DNA of 34,471 bases from positions 1 through 34,471 of the forward strand of contig JACQOV010000098.1 of assembly GCA_016202395.1 (NCBI GenBank), written 5' to 3'. The position numbers and the translations under genes were made by a program. A model generated the notes under the pieces. That model made no database searches, was not told the DNA's origin, and saw only the letters and a program-made list of their open reading frames with translations. Numbering within the stretch: the stretch's first letter is position 1; every line of letters starts with the position of its first letter. Of the stretch, positions 31,840 to 34,471 are shown piece by piece. Source of the stretch: Deltaproteobacteria bacterium. GTDB lineage: Bacteria; JACQOV01.

Positions 31840-34401
31840 ATGAGGAAATATCTTTTGGGGTTCATTGGGATTCTAGGAATCCTGAATTGTAGTCGCGAAA
31901 GTTCATCTTCATTCATTCCACCTGAAGAGGCCTCTCCACCTGAAGTTGGAGAAACAGAGACTCCACTTGAAGGAGTTTGCCCTCAGAAGGATGTCATCCA
32001 GAGAACCGCTCAGGAAGGGCCGATCCCTTCCTCGATTCCTCGAACTTACGCAAAATCATGCCCCAAACAGTTCTTGGATGGAGAAGAGGATTCCCCTGAC
32101 ATCTATATCCAGGCTTGTCATGCCTCCCTCGTCGAATGTGACAGCGCCGAAACAGCGCTCGACTGCGGGAAACGGGCTCTGGAACGGGGGGATTGGGAAA
32201 CGGCTCTCGAACAATTCTCCACCAGCGAAGCGATCGAAAACAACCGATGCCAGTCCACCTATGGACGCTATCTGGCAAGGCTGTTCCGCAACTACACCCA
32301 TTTTAATCACCTCTTCTTCGACGACGTCATTGAACCCTCTTTCAATCGTCACAAGAGTTTGCGCGCCCTTTACATTCCTTTGACAACATGGGGGCACACC
32401 TATCACAGTCACTTCGACTGCCTCTACAGGGACTCGTATCTGGATGCCACCTCGCAGCAAACGGAATTCGAGAAAGATCTTGAAGAGATCTGGAAAAACG
32501 ATTGCACGCTTCGGGCAACCGATGGAGGCCCTCTTCCAATCCGTTACACCCAGGGAAAGTGCGGAGATCCTCTTCTTGATTTGGTTTTCGTGGGCGTGTG
32601 GGACAAGGTCGACGCTTTTTTCGCCGCCTATATGGCCCCCGGCAGCCCCTACATTACCCTGCGATCCACCGTAGCCAATCTCTACAAAGGCCCCAACACA
32701 GAGCCCTGTCTTCTGGATTCCGGGGTGTGCAGCCCTCTTTTCGTGGAATCAACCGATGGGTCCCCTTTAGAAATTCCACGTCTCCCTCTCGATGTTGAAA
32801 ACTTTTTAGAGCTCAACTTTCAAAGCCTAAAAGAGATGGATAATCCCAACCGAAATCCCAACACCGTCTTTTATTATCGCGACTCCGACAACGATGGAAA
32901 GCAAAGTTATGGAGACGGAGCCTTCGTGCGCTCTTGCGATTTCAACACGGGAGAATCAACCCTCGACTATTCCAATACCACCGTCGGCTCTCTGTGGAAA
33001 TACCGACAGGCCACTCCGCCAAAAAATCCTTCAAAGCGTCAGACCGAAATATACTGCGGCCCTTTCGAAAACGAGGGGAAAGAGTGCCCTCTTTTCGAAG
33101 GAGAAGTAGTTCTCGACGCATTCCCCCCCTTTCCTGTGCCCAATGAATACAACCTCTCTCCCGATGGCACAAAAGTGGCCTTCCTGCTTGAGATCGGAGG
33201 GGGATTCCATCAAGTCTATGTTACAGACAAGGCCGGCGAAGGGATCGTGCGAGCCACGGATAAACAAATGGGGGAACGACCGCCGCTTTGCAACGGTCAA
33301 GAGTCTCTGGACAAATGCTGTATCACTTGTAAAACGTGGCCTCAGGGATTTCAGATTGGGATCTTTGACAATCAACCGAATATGGGTCTTCTTCCTCAAT
33401 GGATCAAAGGCCCCGACGGCGAACCGGTGGGCCTCTTTTTTCAAGTCAATGAGCACCCTTCTTCATGGGGATGGCAAGGACAAGGACAGGCCATCCAATT
33501 CTACGCCATTCGACTCGATGGCACAGGGGCCTCCCCTCTTCTCCCCAAAGAAACTCCCCCCGGCGCTTGGGGCTTCCAGGCCCACCTCTCTCCGGATGGG
33601 AAACAGATCTTTTGGACAGGCAGTTGGAATCCAGAATCGTTGAAACTCATCGTGGACACCCTTCTCTTTGCCGATCTCATCTATGAAGAAGAATCCAATC
33701 CCCCCTTCCGGATGGAAAAAATTCGTTTCGCTCTTCCGGGCCTTGATCATGGATTCTACGAAGCCAATGGGGTCTCACCAGAATGGCCCGAGGACAAGAG
33801 TCTCCTTTTCACAGGGGGAGGATTTTCGAAGCAATCCTTGCGCCTTTTTATGGGAACTTTCAACGAAAAAGGAGTTCTTGATAATTTTATTAAACTCAAC
33901 TGGCCTGGAGAGAGTTCTTCAGAACCGTTCGTGGTGGATAATCATCCCGCATGGTACGAACATTCAAAATTACTCGACAAGGGGCAACAGGTGTTCTTCC
34001 TCAGCACCCAAGGAAATCCCGCTTTTTCGGATGGGGCCAATCATTTTTCAGAACGCATCGATCACCTGTTAAAATTTCCTCCATTTTATGACGGTTTTTA
34101 TAGCTCTCTTTCCACCGCAGAAATGCGTTTCTTCTCCATGCCAGGGTACTACACCGAAGATTTCACCCCTTATTATATCCGCTACTGGATCTCTAATATT
34201 GATGGAACAGACCTAGAGCTCGTCACCGGCTCCGAGCCTGAAAAGAACGGCTGGGTCACACACAGTGTGGGTGTTCAAAACGGGGCGATCTACTTTGTTC
34301 AAAGCAAAGACACGCATAAAAATTCATACTGTCGAACGGCTTGGTCTAAAAATAAGTGCGAGCGTCGATACGGTGTAGTGCGTTTCGCAACCAATCCCTA
34401 G
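31840..34401 (+). CDS. Large exported lipoprotein with propeller-like repeats
   Basis: I use the ATG at 31840: GGGAGAAG lies upstream and MRKYLLGFIGILGILNCSRES is a lipoprotein signal, though the lipobox (ILNC) has Asn at -1. The 853-residue product is Cys-rich, suggesting disulfides. Residues about 100-350 are helical with CxxK/C-rich segments and no known motif. YRDSDNDGKQSYGDGAF looks like an EF-hand-like calcium loop. From about residue 440, repeats NLSPDGTKVAFLLEIGGGFHQVYVTD and HLSPDGKQIFWTGSW are typical of TolB/WD40-like (PD40) blades and point to a beta-propeller in the second half. The function is unknown. It lies after the copper region but carries no metal motif linking it to that role. 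Confidence 0.75.
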   Translation: MRKYLLGFIGILGILNCSRESSSSFIPPEEASPPEVGETETPLEGVCPQKDVIQRTAQEGPIPSSIPRTYAKSCPKQFLDGEEDSPDIYIQACHASLVECDSAETALDCGKRALERGDWETALEQFSTSEAIENNRCQSTYGRYLARLFRNYTHFNHLFFDDVIEPSFNRHKSLRALYIPLTTWGHTYHSHFDCLYRDSYLDATSQQTEFEKDLEEIWKNDCTLRATDGGPLPIRYTQGKCGDPLLDLVFVGVWDKVDAFFAAYMAPGSPYITLRSTVANLYKGPNTEPCLLDSGVCSPLFVESTDGSPLEIPRLPLDVENFLELNFQSLKEMDNPNRNPNTVFYYRDSDNDGKQSYGDGAFVRSCDFNTGESTLDYSNTTVGSLWKYRQATPPKNPSKRQTEIYCGPFENEGKECPLFEGEVVLDAFPPFPVPNEYNLSPDGTKVAFLLEIGGGFHQVYVTDKAGEGIVRATDKQMGERPPLCNGQESLDKCCITCKTWPQGFQIGIFDNQPNMGLLPQWIKGPDGEPVGLFFQVNEHPSSWGWQGQGQAIQFYAIRLDGTGASPLLPKETPPGAWGFQAHLSPDGKQIFWTGSWNPESLKLIVDTLLFADLIYEEESNPPFRMEKIRFALPGLDHGFYEANGVSPEWPEDKSLLFTGGGFSKQSLRLFMGTFNEKGVLDNFIKLNWPGESSSEPFVVDNHPAWYEHSKLLDKGQQVFFLSTQGNPAFSDGANHFSERIDHLLKFPPFYDGFYSSLSTAEMRFFSMPGYYTEDFTPYYIRYWISNIDGTDLELVTGSEPEKNGWVTHSVGVQNGAIYFVQSKDTHKNSYCRTAWSKNKCERRYGVVRFATNP

Positions 34402-34471
34402 CCTAACCCCGTTCTATTCAACACACTAGATCTCCTGAAGAGGTTGAGATACATCGGTAACAGTGGGAGTA

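Noticed and set aside
34402..34471. Possible gene or terminator in the last 70 bases
   Set aside because: No open frame, hairpin with T-run or promoter pair could be seen in this short end segment.

Overview
The window is chromosomal DNA of a Gram-negative bacterium of medium GC. Evidence for an outer membrane is a beta-barrel protein ending in Phe, several lipoproteins and a CusCBA-type tripartite pump. The long-form GlnE, an APS-type sulfate reductase and a MYXO-CTERM-like C-terminal tail fit a deltaproteobacterial-grade lineage or a related candidate phylum. No rRNA, tRNA, CRISPR array or insertion sequence was seen, so the lineage call is inference.

Layout. (1) 97-3703 (+): a coupled trio of lipoprotein-like cyclophilin, zinc-ribbon membrane protein and ABC permease; then a DUF1122-like gene and an APS reductase. 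(2) 5113-10749 (-): RRM RNA-binding protein, DEAD-box helicase, glnE, ilvE and a small unknown gene. The helicase has Ile in place of the Walker A Lys. (3) 10869-14170 (+): biotin genes bioF-bioA-bioD behind a BirA-like operator and a promoter predicted to give an almost leaderless mRNA. A 166-bp palindromic element sits exactly at the bioA/bioD junction; it holds the bioA stop codon and is translated as an N-terminal extension of BioD. (4) 14121-15805 (-): beta-barrel protein and a putative secreted phospholipase-like protein. (5) 15913-17277 (+): CBS-pair protein and EamA transporter. (6) 17288-20031 (-): TPR/barrel protein and two paralogous lipoproteins. (7) 20032-20526: a non-coding stretch with two abutting 22-bp palindromes.

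(8) 20527-31626 (+) is a copper/silver defence region: a DUF4258/YgiT toxin-antitoxin-like pair, a small Cys-rich exported protein, CusC-, CusB- and CusA-like genes, a second Cys-rich exported protein, a CxxCH haem-binding protein, a HEPN/MNT module whose nucleotidyltransferase is fused to an XRE helix-turn-helix, and a CopA-type ATPase 8 bp behind the HEPN gene. No CueR, CusRS or CopY regulator is present. The only DNA-binding protein here is the HTH-MNT antitoxin, whose promoter carries a near-perfect 30-bp palindrome and probably also drives copA. (9) 31840-34401 (+): a large lipoprotein with propeller-like repeats.

The most notable points are the HTH-MNT/HEPN/CopA operon, two palindromic repeats sitting in frame inside protein-coding genes (bioD and copA), the BirA-like control of biotin synthesis, a stem-loop that would hide the cusC ribosome-binding site, and the tandem palindromic operators.
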